The notes under the pieces: model-generated
Database searches by the model: none
Told to the model about the DNA's origin: nothing
Seen by the model: only the letters and a program-made list of their open reading frames with translations
Program-made: the position numbers and the translations under genes
Assembly: GCA_963720235.1 (NCBI GenBank)
Contig: OY970389.1
Span: 1,054,001-1,118,000, forward strand
Reading direction: 5' to 3'
DNA: 64,000 nucleotides
Source: JACMLC01 sp963720235
Lineage (GTDB): Bacteria > Acidobacteriota > Blastocatellia > Pyrinomonadales > Pyrinomonadaceae
In this document: positions 42,127 through 50,859 of the stretch, one piece after another
Position numbering within the stretch: the stretch's first letter is position 1
How the letters are laid out: each line of letters opens with the position of its first letter

Positions 42127-45100
42127 ATGAACACTCACCATCAAACACAGACAAGACTTACGAGTCGCACTTGGCGCGCCAAGTTGGCAGCCGCTATCTA
42201 CGCCGTCCTGATAATCATATCGCTGCAAGCAGATGTCGTCTTTGCACAGCAATCAACGGGCGGAGCCTCGCCTCTTGGGCTCTCTCCGGGCGCGCCTGCC
42301 GGCTCCTATGCTTTGAGCGATTTCGATAATGTTAATCTCTTTAACGGTCATCTAAATTTTCACCTGCCGCTGCTTACTCTTGGAGGCCGCGGCTCAGCCG
42401 GGTACACAATCAATCTCAAGATCGAGCGGCAATGGACGACCAAAAAACAGGCTACCGCGAATCCCAATATCTTTACCTGGAATCCAGAAGAATATTTGCG
42501 TGACAACATAGATCCCGGATACGGGCCGGGCGTGCTCTATGGTTATCATAGCGGGTTTCACCAGCAGACCTGCGCGCCGATGCCCGACTGGGTGACTGCT
42601 CTGGAAACTATGACCAAGCTCATCTTTGTCACATCCGATGGCACTGAATACGAGTTGGTCAGTAAGAATGGCAACGGCGGAGTCGCGAACACCTACTCGT
42701 ATAAATGCGATGTCGCTCATCCCGGATTCAATCGCGGCAAAGTCTTCGTCACAATAGACGGGACGGCTGCGACCTTCATCGCCGATGCGGATATTTATGA
42801 TGAGCGGCGGATGGAAGTCCTCAACGGCATCATGCCTTTTTATCCATCCGGTTATCTGCTGCTGCGTGACGGCACGCGCTATCGCATACAGGATGGCCTG
42901 GTGAAGTGGGTGCGCGACCGGAACAGCAATCAGGTAGTCTTTGAATATAACGGCACCAAAATCCGAAAGGTTATTGATTCGCTTGGGCGAGAAGTGCACA
43001 TCGAAGTCTCAACCGATCCGCAATGCAGTGGCTGTGATGAGATTACGTACAAGGGTTTTGGCGGAGCCGAGCGCAAAATCCGTGTCGGGCATAGCTATCT
43101 GGGCAACGCGCTGCGTATGACTCGCGCGGGCGACCCGCAAACGCCGACCGCCTGGACTTACGGACAACTCTTCCCCACCGGCAGCCTCTATCCCAATCAG
43201 CCTTTTAATCCGCTCGTCGTCTCTTTTGTCGAGTTGCCGGATCAAAACAGGCGATACCGTTTCTACTACAATCCATACGGAGAGCTGGCGCGTGTGGAAC
43301 TGCCAACTGGCGGAGCCCTTGAATACAATCATGGCGCGGGCCTTGAGTATGCGCCGCATGCGAGCGGCATCTTTGAAGGCGCGTCAACGGGCGACGGCAA
43401 TGCCTGGCACATCTATCGCCGGATGGAGGAACGGCGCGTCTATCTCAAGAAAGAGGATACCACTCCTGAAAGCAGGACAACTTTCAGTAAGCCAGAAGGC
43501 TACGCCCAACAGGGCAACGGATATGTCGAAGTCAAGCAGTTCGCCGGAAACAGCACGGCTTCCATCTCACAGCAGCGGCATTATTTTATGGGTACGGCAA
43601 TGCCGACCTTCTATCAAACTCCCACCTATATGCCGACAGACCTGCTCGCAGGCAAAGAAGAGAAGACGGAGACTCTGAATAATAACGGCGCGCTCTTGCG
43701 CCGCGTCGTGCGTGATTGGGAACTCGGCGCAGTCTTTGGCAAGGGGCCGTATCTCGCAGAGACCGTCACGACCTTGATGGACATCAGCCCGCATCAAGTC
43801 TCCAGGCAAAGCTTTGCTTATGACGATTTTAATAATTTGACCGATACATATGATTACGATTACGGTCAAAATGCGCCCGGCCCTCTGCTTAGACGCACGC
43901 ACACGGAATACCTAACAACTAATTCGGCCCAAAACGGAGCCAATTATGTTTCAGGCACAAGCTACTCCAGCATACATCTTCGCGGCCTGCCCAGAGAGCA
44001 GTGGGTCTCTTCTGATAGCGCAGGGAATAACAAGCTGTCTCGTACCGTTTATGAGTATGACAACTATGCTGGCGATGCGACACATGCGGCCCTCCTGCCT
44101 CGCAGCAATATCAGTGGACTATGCACGGTCTTTAGTTTGACCGGGCAATGTACGAACTACGACCCGCAGTCGTACCAGACGCGCGGTAATGTGACGAGCG
44201 TGACCAGTTTCACCGACGCACAGACTTCTGCGGGGCCTGTGACAATGGCGACGCAGTTTGATGTGGCGGGTAATACCGTTAAACTCCTGGACGCGCGCAG
44301 CATCGCCAGCAACCAGTTCTATGCGACGACGATAGATTACACAGATCGCTTCGGCGCGCCGGACAATGAAGCGCAGTCAAATGCCGCAGCGCCGGAGTTA
44401 GGCGGCAAGAGCAGTTATGCTTTTCCCACCAGCATGACTAACGCGCTCGGCCACACCTCTTATACGCAATACGATTTCTATCTGGGCAAGCCAATCAACA
44501 CTCAGGACGCGAACGGCGTCGTCAACAGTAGCTCTTACAATGATGCGCTTGACCGCACGACGCGGATAGTGCGCGCGGAAAACATTCCGGCGCTGCGCCA
44601 GCAAACTATTTTGGCTTATGATGACCTGAGCCGCATTGTCACGCAGACGGGCGACCTGCGCGCCTTTAACGATAATCTGCTCAAGAGCCAAACTATTTAT
44701 GACGGGCTCGGTCGCACCGTCGAGACCCATACCTTTGAAAGCGCGAACGATTATGTCACGAGCAGGCGGGAGTACGACGCGCTCGGCAGAATCAAGAGGA
44801 CTGTTAATCCCTACCGCACGACGAGCGACCCGACTTACGGGTGGAGCGAGACAACTTTTGATGCTCTGGGCCGCGCCATTCTAGTGGCGAATTTTAGTAA
44901 TTCTCAGCCGATGGGCGAAGTCAGTACTTCGTATCTCGGCACGGCTGTGACGGTCACTGATCAAGCCGGAAGGGTGCGCCGCAGCTTGACAGATGCCCTG
45001 GGGCGGCTCGTCAGGGTGGACGAGCCGAACGACCAGAATAGCCTCGGCGCTATTGACAATCCGACACAGCCGACCTCATATTTGTACGACGCGCTGGGGA

Positions 45101-47328
45101 ATCTGAGGCGCGTAGAGCAAGGTCAGCAGCGACGGTACTTTTTGTATGACTCACTGTCGCGGCTCATTCGCGTCAGACATCCTGAGCAGAACACTCACCC
45201 CTCGCTTGAGCTTAGTAGCGATCAGTTCTGTGACAACAATAATCAATGGTCTCTCCGTTTCACCTATGATGAGAGCGGTAACCTTCTCACTCGAACAGAC
45301 GCGCGAGGTACTGTCGTCACCTCAGTTTATGATGTGCTCGACCGCGTCACCAGCAGAAGCTATGCCGGAGGAACTGCGGCCACGACGCCGACTGTTACAT
45401 ACGCCTACGATGATGTGGCTGTAGCATACTCCATTGGCTATCTGACGAGAGTTAGCAGTAGCGTGTCTGTTTACAAGTACACGGGCTTTGATGCCCTGGG
45501 CAGAGTCATCAGCAGCCAGCAGTTGACTGACGGACAAGCCTACAATATGAGCTATGCCTATAATCTGTCGGGCGGGATGGCCTCGCAAACTTATCCCTCT
45601 GGCAGAGTCGTCAAACAACATTTCGATAACGCCGGTCGTCTGAGCAGCGTTGACGGGCAACAGAACGGCGCAGCGCAGAAGACTTACGCCAACTCATTCG
45701 GCTACGCGCCACACGGCGCGGTGGAGAGAGTGCGTCTTGGCAACGGTCGTTGGGAGCACACTTCTTTCAACAGCCGTTTGCAGCAGCAGGAGATAGGCAT
45801 CGGAGCATCAGCCGCAGATTCCGGCCTGCTCAAACTCACTTACGATTACGGCACGACCGACAACAACGGCAACCTGCTCTCGCAGACCATACACGTTCCA
45901 ACCTTGAACGGCGTCAACGGATTCACTGCCACTCAAACTTACGCATACGACGACTTGAATCGTTTGGAGATGGCACAGGAACAGGGCGGCGCAAGCTGGC
46001 GGCAAAGCTATCTCTTTGACCGTTTCGGCAATCGCCGCTTTGACGCCGCGCAGACCACGCCCGCCATGCTCTCTGCAAATCCGACCATCAACCAGGAGAA
46101 CAATCGCTTGCAGGGCTATGTCTATGACGCTTCGGGCAACGTCACGCAGGATACCATCGGGCAAACTTTTGCCTACGATGGCGAAAGCCGCCAGACGAGC
46201 TACAACAATGGACAGGCCAACTATTTTTATGACGGCGATGGCCGCAGAGTCAAAAAGGTGTCGGGCGCGGTGACGACCCTCTTCGTCTACAACACGTTCG
46301 GGCAGCTGATTGCAGAGTACTCCATCAACGGCCAACAGAGCACACAGGGCATAAGTTATCTCAGCGCAGACGCCTTAGGCACGCCGCGCGTAATTACAGA
46401 TAGCGCGGGAGCGGTCAGAGCGCGTCATGACTATCTGCCATTCGGGGAAGAAGTTGGAGCGGGCGTCGGCGGTCGCGCGCCAGCGCAGGGCTATTCGCAG
46501 TTCGATGGTATGAGAAATCGCTTTACGGGTAAGGAGCGCGATGACGAGACGGGCTTAGATTACTTCCTCGCGCGCTACTACTCATCGTCATTGGGGCGAT
46601 TCACCAGCCCCGATCCAATCTTCATTTCTGACAAGCAAACCTTCAACGCGCAGCTCTGGAACTTGTACAGTTATGTTGGCAACAATCCACTGGTTTGCAC
46701 TGACCCGACGGGGATGGAGTTAGTGCGTCTGGGGCAGCACACCGACGCGCAGATTGATGCGCGGCGCAAAGCGATAGATGAAGAAAAGAAGGCGATAAGG
46801 AAAGACTCTAGCCTGAGTAAAGCGGAGCAGGATGCAAAGAGGGCGGAGCTTGAAGCCGAGAAGACGACGCTCGGTTTAGAGAAGGAAGGCAATAGAGTCA
46901 TGGGCGAACAGCTTGCGACACTGGATGCGCGAGGCGAGCTTAACGGCATGAAGCTTAGCGACTTCACCCTCTCCACAGAATCGCAGACTGATTTTGATAG
47001 CGATCCCGGCATGCCGGATGACCCCGGCGCAGGAAGCACCATGTTTTTTATTGATGGATACAGCACGCAGATATACATCAATACAAAATCAGCCGAATAT
47101 ACGGGGGCGAAGAACGGAGACCCCGATTACATCCTTTACGGGGGAACTGCCGCAAGGCATGAACAGGTTCACCGTGACGGAGATGCCAGCGGCAAGAAAA
47201 CTGAGAGCGCAGCATATACGGTGCAGTTGCGTATCTTGCAAAGTTACGGCTCCGCCGCGTTTAAGCGCAAAGAGTTCTACGACACTGCCATTGAACACGT
47301 AACGGCAGGGACTAAGAGGAAGGACTAA
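42127..47328 (+). CDS. RHS-repeat protein with C-terminal HExxH metallopeptidase-like domain
   Basis: 1,733 residues. A signal peptide (AKLAAAIYAVLIIISLQADV, cleavage near VVFA) precedes an RHS/YD shell from about 30 to 1525 (YDALGRI, YDDLSRI, YDGLGRT repeats), closing with the core signature RFTGKERDDETGLDYFLARY and GRFTSPDPI. The variable tip from about 1530 begins with a charged coil (ARRKAIDEEKKAIRKDSS) and ends with HEQVH (1678-1682) and E1693 in KKTESAAY: zinc metallopeptidase ligands HExxH plus a distal glutamate. RHS shells usually encase a toxic C-terminal domain. The ATG follows GAGG by ten bases. The TIMP-like gene starts three bases after the stop. Confidence 0.88.
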   Translation: MNTHHQTQTRLTSRTWRAKLAAAIYAVLIIISLQADVVFAQQSTGGASPLGLSPGAPAGSYALSDFDNVNLFNGHLNFHLPLLTLGGRGSAGYTINLKIERQWTTKKQATANPNIFTWNPEEYLRDNIDPGYGPGVLYGYHSGFHQQTCAPMPDWVTALETMTKLIFVTSDGTEYELVSKNGNGGVANTYSYKCDVAHPGFNRGKVFVTIDGTAATFIADADIYDERRMEVLNGIMPFYPSGYLLLRDGTRYRIQDGLVKWVRDRNSNQVVFEYNGTKIRKVIDSLGREVHIEVSTDPQCSGCDEITYKGFGGAERKIRVGHSYLGNALRMTRAGDPQTPTAWTYGQLFPTGSLYPNQPFNPLVVSFVELPDQNRRYRFYYNPYGELARVELPTGGALEYNHGAGLEYAPHASGIFEGASTGDGNAWHIYRRMEERRVYLKKEDTTPESRTTFSKPEGYAQQGNGYVEVKQFAGNSTASISQQRHYFMGTAMPTFYQTPTYMPTDLLAGKEEKTETLNNNGALLRRVVRDWELGAVFGKGPYLAETVTTLMDISPHQVSRQSFAYDDFNNLTDTYDYDYGQNAPGPLLRRTHTEYLTTNSAQNGANYVSGTSYSSIHLRGLPREQWVSSDSAGNNKLSRTVYEYDNYAGDATHAALLPRSNISGLCTVFSLTGQCTNYDPQSYQTRGNVTSVTSFTDAQTSAGPVTMATQFDVAGNTVKLLDARSIASNQFYATTIDYTDRFGAPDNEAQSNAAAPELGGKSSYAFPTSMTNALGHTSYTQYDFYLGKPINTQDANGVVNSSSYNDALDRTTRIVRAENIPALRQQTILAYDDLSRIVTQTGDLRAFNDNLLKSQTIYDGLGRTVETHTFESANDYVTSRREYDALGRIKRTVNPYRTTSDPTYGWSETTFDALGRAILVANFSNSQPMGEVSTSYLGTAVTVTDQAGRVRRSLTDALGRLVRVDEPNDQNSLGAIDNPTQPTSYLYDALGNLRRVEQGQQRRYFLYDSLSRLIRVRHPEQNTHPSLELSSDQFCDNNNQWSLRFTYDESGNLLTRTDARGTVVTSVYDVLDRVTSRSYAGGTAATTPTVTYAYDDVAVAYSIGYLTRVSSSVSVYKYTGFDALGRVISSQQLTDGQAYNMSYAYNLSGGMASQTYPSGRVVKQHFDNAGRLSSVDGQQNGAAQKTYANSFGYAPHGAVERVRLGNGRWEHTSFNSRLQQQEIGIGASAADSGLLKLTYDYGTTDNNGNLLSQTIHVPTLNGVNGFTATQTYAYDDLNRLEMAQEQGGASWRQSYLFDRFGNRRFDAAQTTPAMLSANPTINQENNRLQGYVYDASGNVTQDTIGQTFAYDGESRQTSYNNGQANYFYDGDGRRVKKVSGAVTTLFVYNTFGQLIAEYSINGQQSTQGISYLSADALGTPRVITDSAGAVRARHDYLPFGEEVGAGVGGRAPAQGYSQFDGMRNRFTGKERDDETGLDYFLARYYSSSLGRFTSPDPIFISDKQTFNAQLWNLYSYVGNNPLVCTDPTGMELVRLGQHTDAQIDARRKAIDEEKKAIRKDSSLSKAEQDAKRAELEAEKTTLGLEKEGNRVMGEQLATLDARGELNGMKLSDFTLSTESQTDFDSDPGMPDDPGAGSTMFFIDGYSTQIYINTKSAEYTGAKNGDPDYILYGGTAARHEQVHRDGDASGKKTESAAYTVQLRILQSYGSAAFKRKEFYDTAIEHVTAGTKRKD

Positions 47329-47331
47329 TCT

Positions 47332-48396
47332 ATGGGTATCTCAGTCAGAATCATCGCACGCCTGTTCATCATGGGCATTTGCTTATTTGCTGGCTCACGT
47401 GCCGCGCTTGCTTGCACGTGCGAACTGCCTCAACCCGGTAAGACTCTGAGCCAACAGGTTGCCGAAGCGCGCGTCAAATCCAAAGCCGTGTTCTCTGGCG
47501 TGGTGCTTGAGGTGATTGAGAATCCGCAACTCTTTTATGTTGAGGTGAAGTTCAGAGTGCAGAGCTCGTGGAAACTCGTCAACACGGATGCAATAACCAT
47601 CCGCACAGGTCGCGGTCGCGGCGATTGCGGCTACCGCTTTGAAATAGGCGAAAGCTATCTTGTGTATGCCTATGGCCCGGACGAAAGCCATCTGGAAACA
47701 AATATCTGCCAGCGAACAACAAGGCAGGCAGACGCCGTAGAAGAATTAGGACTTCTTGGCAAGGGGAACACTCCGGGCAGAAACTCCGACCTCCAACAAG
47801 CCTCTGCACAAGGTATCTGCGTCCCGAAAGGACTGGAAGTCTCTCAGGTCTCCGGCAGGGTTATCATGCTGATGGAAAGGGGCGAGACCCCTCTTCCTCA
47901 GGCAGCAGTAGCTTTGCTTGAGCCGGGCGGCTCCGAGCGCGTGATTACAGAAACCACAGCCAACAAGGATGGGAGTTTCGGCCTGACTGACATTAAACCG
48001 GGCCAATATGTTTTAAGGGTCACTGACACAGGCTTGGCTGCCTATTATGGTAGAGTTCACCTGACGCGGCCCGCAAAGACAGCCGAAAGCCCGCAGCAGG
48101 AAATCGTCGTCACCCTCGGCGCGGATTTTCTGAAGCCCTGCGGCGGCAGCTCCGCCGAGTTAAGAGAAAAGCCCGGCGGCGGCAGTTCTGCCAAGTTAAG
48201 AGAAAAGTCTGGCTCGGACGAGAGTTTGCGAGCCGCGCCTCTGGTCTCCGTTACGCTATCCGCGAAAGACAGCCCCTCTGTCTCAGGTGAAAACAATCTG
48301 GAAACAAATATTTGTCAGAGAACAAGAAAGCAGACAGAGGACAGAGAGCAGTCAAAGCTTCTTAGCAATAGAAAACCCCCAGTCAAGAAACCATGA
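47332..48396 (+). CDS. TIMP/NTR-like exported protein, candidate immunity factor
   Basis: 354 residues. The signal peptide (MGISVRIIARLFIMGICLFA, then GSRAALA) predicts cleavage before Cys28, giving mature N-terminus CTCELPQP. Cysteines at 28, 30, 99 and 126 fall at mature positions 1, 3, 72 and 99, like the paired cysteines of animal TIMPs, whose free N-terminal Cys binds the metalloproteinase zinc. NTR-type strands follow (AVFSGVVLEVIE, FRVQSSWKLV, YLVYAYG). Residues about 170-262 are a carboxypeptidase-regulatory-like beta domain (GRVIML, NKDGSFGLTDIKPGQYVL). The C-terminus is low complexity with internal copies of LETNICQRT and GGSSA.LREK. Lipidation of Cys28 is possible, but the lipobox is poor (Ala at -3). 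Confidence 0.75.
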   Translation: MGISVRIIARLFIMGICLFAGSRAALACTCELPQPGKTLSQQVAEARVKSKAVFSGVVLEVIENPQLFYVEVKFRVQSSWKLVNTDAITIRTGRGRGDCGYRFEIGESYLVYAYGPDESHLETNICQRTTRQADAVEELGLLGKGNTPGRNSDLQQASAQGICVPKGLEVSQVSGRVIMLMERGETPLPQAAVALLEPGGSERVITETTANKDGSFGLTDIKPGQYVLRVTDTGLAAYYGRVHLTRPAKTAESPQQEIVVTLGADFLKPCGGSSAELREKPGGGSSAKLREKSGSDESLRAAPLVSVTLSAKDSPSVSGENNLETNICQRTRKQTEDREQSKLLSNRKPPVKKP

Positions 48397-48599
48397 ACTT
48401 GGAAGTAGAAAGTAGGTTTTCGATGGAAGGGTTTGGATGGATTATTATTTTACTGTTCTTCGGTGGAATGCTCCACAAGCTAATCAATGGGATTCTGCTT
48501 AAGCTCGGCGACGTGAGAGAGATTCATATTGTTTTTGGGAAGAGCGAGCAAAGGGAAGAGTGGCTCGCGCAACATTGCCAAAACCAGCTTCACGATTGA
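48393..48599 (+). CDS. Small membrane protein overlapping the TIMP-like gene
   Basis: 68 residues; the ATG overlaps the TGA of the TIMP-like gene (ATGA), so it is probably translated from the same message. One hydrophobic span at about 14-35 (FGWIIILLFFGGMLHKLING), then a charged tail (GKSEQREEWLAQHCQNQLHD). A second in-frame ATG at 48423 would start right before the hydrophobic span. I recognise no family. Position makes it a third member of the RHS/TIMP unit, either as part of immunity or unrelated. Confidence 0.6.
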   Translation: MNLEVESRFSMEGFGWIIILLFFGGMLHKLINGILLKLGDVREIHIVFGKSEQREEWLAQHCQNQLHD

Positions 48600-48625
48600 G
48601 AGCGTCAATAGCTCTTATCCTTCTC

Positions 48626-49204
48626 TTAAAACTCTATGCCCTGCTGCGCGCGTATGCCTGCGTTGTAAGGATGTTTGACTTCTCGCATCTCCGTCACGAG
48701 GTCTGCGGCTTCTATCAAAGCTGCGGGAGCATCGCGGCCAGTGACGACTATGTGCAGGGCCGGCTGCGCGGCGCGTATCGCGCCAATCTCTTCCAAGACC
48801 TCTTCGGTTGGCAGCATCCCGTAGCTCAAGACATAGACCAGCTCATCAAACACGAGCATGTCATATTCGCCGCTCCGTAATTTCTCAACACACAAGGCCC
48901 AGGTCTCTCTGGCAGTCTGCCGATCCTGCTCAGGATTTTTTGTGTCCCAAGTAAACCCGTCGCCCATCGTGTGAACTTCGATGCCGAGCTTCTCAGCCGC
49001 CTCGTGCTCGCCATAGCGGTCATGACGCGATTTCATAAACTGTATCATGCAGCACTTCAAGCCGCGCCCTGCGGCACGCATCATCAAACCGAGCGCACAC
49101 GTCGTCTTCCCCTTGCCGTTGCCCGTATGCACCATCAACAGCCCGCGCGTCTGCTCGCGATAATCCTCGCGCCGCCACTTATATTTTTTCTCTTTGGTGG
49201 ACAT
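48626..49204 (-). CDS. cobO: Corrinoid adenosyltransferase CobO/BtuR
   Basis: A 192-residue ATP:cob(I)alamin adenosyltransferase of the CobA/CobO/BtuR type, which makes the adenosyl form of B12. P-loop VHTGNGKGKTTCALGLMMRA, QFMKSRHDRYGEH, MGDGFTWDTKN, and VFDELVYVLSYG plus VVTGRDAPAALIEAADLVTE are present. The C-terminus matches the family (VKHPYNAGIRAQQGIEF). No other cobalamin gene is nearby; it may only convert imported corrinoid. It converges with the small membrane protein gene. Confidence 0.94.
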   Translation of the reverse strand: MSTKEKKYKWRREDYREQTRGLLMVHTGNGKGKTTCALGLMMRAAGRGLKCCMIQFMKSRHDRYGEHEAAEKLGIEVHTMGDGFTWDTKNPEQDRQTARETWALCVEKLRSGEYDMLVFDELVYVLSYGMLPTEEVLEEIGAIRAAQPALHIVVTGRDAPAALIEAADLVTEMREVKHPYNAGIRAQQGIEF

Positions 49205-49211
49205 AAAAAAA

Positions 49212-49298
49212 GTTGGCAGCAGGCAGTGTGCAGTGTGCAGATAAAAGCGATGCTATCTGTCTTTACTGCACACTGCACACTGCCTACTGCCTACTGCT
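49212..49298. repeat. GGCAGT-type inverted repeat, copy 2
   Basis: Left arm 49212-49240 (GTTGGCAGCAGGCAGTGTGC) and right arm 49266-49298 (complement) form a long hairpin between cobO and nrnA. It is related to 24506-24584 and 56635-56761. Confidence 0.75.
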
Positions 49299-49299
49299 T

Positions 49300-50289
49300 T
49301 TAAGCTGCCGCGTCTTCCGTGACATCGCGCTCGCCGTTGTGTCGCTCGACGGCTTCGATGAGCAGGCTGACGATAGTGCGCTCCGCTTCGTCCCAGTTGC
49401 CACGCAAAGTGCAACCGGCTGCATTGCGATGGCCGCCGCCGCCAAATTTTTCGGCGATGCGCGCGACATTTATCTCGCCCTTTGAGCGCAAACTCGTGCG
49501 ATAGATTCCGGGCGCAGTCTCTTTCAAAAGCGCGACTGCTTCGACCTCTGAGACCGTTAAAGGATAGTTGACGAAACCATCGCTGTCCTCTTCGGTCGCT
49601 CCTGCAAGCTCCTGCATCTCAAGCGAGTGACGCATCCATGCGACGCGGCCAGATGCATCTCTGTGCGCAGTCGCAAGCACCTGACTCAAGAGACTGAGCT
49701 TGCTCCAGGCATAACTGCTAAAAACATTCTGCGAGACCTTTGCGGGTTTGACTCCGGCTTTAACAAGTTCGGATGCAACTTTAAAAGTGCGCTCGGTCGT
49801 GTTGGAGTAATGGAAAGAGCCTGTGTCCGTCACGAGCGCGGTATAGACGCATTCGGCAATCTCTTTGGTGACGCGCACGCCGATAGCCTTGCAGAGATTG
49901 TAAATCATCTCGCCGACGGCGGAGGCTGTGGCGTCAATCCAGTTGATGTCGCCAAAGAGCGCGCTGGTCGAATGATGGTCTATGTTGACGACGAACTGTT
50001 TTTCGAGATCAATCAATCCGGGGCGCGAGATGTCAGAGCATTCTATGACAAAGACTGCATCGTATGTGCGATCAATCTTGGGCGTCGTGCGTATGTCTTT
50101 CGCGCCGGGCAGATTTCGATAAGCCTGTGGAACACAATCGCGCGTAATGATTTCAACTTCTTTGCCGAGCGCACGCAGGAGCCAGTAAAGACCAAGCGAG
50201 GAACCGAGTCCATCGCCGTCCGGGCGGATGTGCGAGGTGATTGCAAAGCTGTCTTTCGACTCAATCAACTCGACTACTTGACTTAACAT
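49300..50289 (-). CDS. nrnA: DHH-family oligoribonuclease/pAp phosphatase (NrnA-like)
   Basis: 329 residues of the DHH/DHHA1 phosphoesterase family. Metal-binding blocks: SHIRPDGDGLGSSLGLYWLL, FVIECSDISRPG, and VVNIDHHSTSALFGDINW (DHH). The DHHA1 part ends with GEINVARIAEKFGGGGHRNA. NrnA-type enzymes degrade short RNA oligonucleotides (nanoRNA) and pAp. It follows rbfA, a frequent arrangement in infB operons. The ATG at 50289 (MLSQVVELIE) is the family start; 50355 would read through the GGATGAA repeat. Confidence 0.92.
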   Translation of the reverse strand: MLSQVVELIESKDSFAITSHIRPDGDGLGSSLGLYWLLRALGKEVEIITRDCVPQAYRNLPGAKDIRTTPKIDRTYDAVFVIECSDISRPGLIDLEKQFVVNIDHHSTSALFGDINWIDATASAVGEMIYNLCKAIGVRVTKEIAECVYTALVTDTGSFHYSNTTERTFKVASELVKAGVKPAKVSQNVFSSYAWSKLSLLSQVLATAHRDASGRVAWMRHSLEMQELAGATEEDSDGFVNYPLTVSEVEAVALLKETAPGIYRTSLRSKGEINVARIAEKFGGGGHRNAAGCTLRGNWDEAERTIVSLLIEAVERHNGERDVTEDAAA

Positions 50290-50310
50290 TTCAACAATAC
50301 AGAGATAAAA

Positions 50311-50381
50311 GATGAAGGATGAAGGATGAGTAACAGCATGTCTCTCATCCTTCATCCCTCATCCCTTATCCCTCATCCTTT
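50311..50381. repeat. GGATGAA-type inverted repeat in rbfA-nrnA gap
   Basis: Left arm 50311-50330 (GATGAAGGATGAAGGATGAG) and right arm 50344-50381 (complement units) flank a loop of about 13 bases. The rbfA stop lies in the right arm. A hairpin inside the operon could attenuate or process the message. Confidence 0.7.
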
Positions 50382-50755
50382 CTTACGGGGGAATCCTCTA
50401 TTGTTCCCTGTGTTTTCCATTCCTGTTCAATCTCGTGCAGCAACTTATCCACACGCGCGCCCTGTTCTTCAACCGTGTCGCGCACGAAATGAATCTCCGG
50501 GGCGTGGCGCAGGTTGAGCGCAAAGCCTACTTGCTTGCGCACATAAGGGGCCGCATGTCTGAGCGCAGTCAAAGCAGAAAGTATCTCCGCTTCCTCGCCT
50601 TCGACGAGCACATAGACGCGCGCGTCGCGCAGATTGTCGGACAGCCGCACATCCGTCACAGTCACAGCCTGCACGCGCGGGTCTTCCAATTCGTAACCGA
50701 CAATCTCCGAGATTTCTTCCTTGAGCATCTCGGCCACTCTTTCCGGCCTTCGCAT
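50366..50755 (-). CDS. rbfA: Ribosome-binding factor A
   Basis: A 129-residue 30S maturation factor. RbfA features: MRRPERVAEMLKEEISEIVG, ELEDPRVQAVTVTDVRLSDN, DARVYVLVEGEEAEIL, and LRHAPEIHFVRDTVEEQGAR. It binds the 30S neck during 16S rRNA processing. It lies directly downstream of infB, with a GGATGAA hairpin in the gap. The C-terminus (PVRKDEG) is encoded by the repeat arm. Confidence 0.93.
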   Translation of the reverse strand: MRRPERVAEMLKEEISEIVGYELEDPRVQAVTVTDVRLSDNLRDARVYVLVEGEEAEILSALTALRHAAPYVRKQVGFALNLRHAPEIHFVRDTVEEQGARVDKLLHEIEQEWKTQGTIEDSPVRKDEG

Positions 50756-50766
50756 AAAAGCAAGTC

Positions 50767-50859
50767 TGAAGGATGAAGGCGGAAGGATGAAAACATGATT
50801 GATAAAAGCTACTCTTTAACTTTCATCCTTCATCCTTGCGGCCTTCATCCTTGCTCTTA
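50767..50859. repeat. GGATGAA-type inverted repeat between infB and rbfA
   Basis: Left arm 50767-50792 (GAAGGATGAAGGCGGAAGG) and right arm 50821-50859 (complement) with a loop of about 28 bases. The infB stop (50857) lies in the right arm. Confidence 0.7.
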
